A stretch of 64,000 nt of DNA, from NCBI RefSeq assembly GCF_001297125.1, contig NZ_LHPC01000049.1, forward strand, positions 124,001 to 188,000, written 5' to 3'. Each line of letters begins with the position of its first letter. The first letter of the stretch is position 1. The notes beneath the pieces were generated by a model, which saw only the letters and a list, made by a program, of their open reading frames with translations, was not told the origin of the DNA and made no database searches. This document shows positions 63,916-64,000 of this stretch, in pieces. The DNA comes from Pseudomonas sp. RIT-PI-q. Lineage in GTDB: Bacteria; Pseudomonadota; Gammaproteobacteria; Pseudomonadales; Pseudomonadaceae. Made by a program: the position numbers and the translations under genes.

Positions 63916-64000
63916 TCAGGTCGCGAACATCAGCGGTTGTTTAGCCTGTGCAACCTCCGGCACCACGCCGCCCAACACCAACCGGGTAATGGTCGCCGCC
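63916..64000 (-). CDS. C-terminal fragment of a minus-strand gene, possibly TetR-type regulator
   Basis: Only the last 27 codons are present, ending PEVAQAKQPLMFAT before the stop at 63916. The preceding TITRLVLGG is hydrophobic and fits the C-terminal helix of a TetR-type regulator, but the piece is too short to be sure. Confidence 0.4.
   Translation of the reverse strand, partial: AATITRLVLGGVVPEVAQAKQPLMFAT

Overview
The window is a chromosomal segment of a fluorescens-group Pseudomonas. The evidence is the gene order (nuoA-N, aceA, purB-hflD-mnmA-nudJ, idh/icd, cspD-clpSA-infA-bpt-aat-trxB-ftsK-lolA-rarA-crcB-serS-cysG, tusDCBE), the GC-rich codon use, and the many paired REP palindromes of the GTAGGAGCGAGC / GTGGGAGCGGGC type. 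I found no rRNA, tRNA, prophage, insertion sequence or CRISPR array. Most of the segment is conserved housekeeping DNA, and the unusual material lies between genes.

Layout. 1-8 kb: a sigma-54 activator (cut by the window edge) diverges from a glycerol-type ABC transporter operon (glpSTPQUV). The gap between them holds six TGTTCA half-sites and a near-consensus -24/-12 promoter. 8-9.6 kb: a long intergenic repeat, a HigBA-like toxin-antitoxin pair and a large inverted repeat. 9.6-24.5 kb: the complete 13-gene complex I operon on the minus strand, with fused nuoCD. 24.5-28.6 kb: isocitrate lyase, a candidate structured RNA, an orphan secretin-like periplasmic protein and a GNAT enzyme. 28.6-33.6 kb: roxA, then purB, hflD, mnmA and nudJ. 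33.7-38.1 kb: two unrelated NADP isocitrate dehydrogenases transcribed divergently (monomeric idh, homodimeric icd) and cspD. 38.3-45.1 kb: clpS, clpA, infA, bpt, aat and trxB, which together contain the bacterial N-degron pathway (Aat and Bpt make the N-degron, ClpS recognises it, ClpA unfolds the protein). In the middle, 41.03-42.28 kb is a 1.25 kb mosaic of repeats.

45.3-53 kb: ftsK, lolA, rarA, crcB, serS and cysG, all on the plus strand. 53-58 kb: yqjG, the tRNA 2-thiolation relay genes tusDCBE with a TrpD2-like gene, and several small genes. 58-64 kb: a lipoprotein, a GNAT enzyme, a hemerythrin-domain protein, nudK, ogt, ggt and an isochorismatase-family hydrolase. The C-terminus of a further regulator-like gene lies at the right edge.

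Isocitrate is a shared metabolic theme: aceA, idh and icd, the enzymes competing at the glyoxylate/TCA branch point, lie within 12 kb. tRNA thiolation is another: mnmA at 32 kb and its sulfur donors tusDCBE at 55-56 kb.

No clearly new multigene system stands out. The best candidates for undescribed biology are the TGTTCA array with its sigma-54 promoter, the long repeat family with a hexanucleotide tract and 260-bp tandem duplication, the candidate RNA upstream of aceA, and terminator-like hairpins inside the nuo operon and in the ftsK leader.
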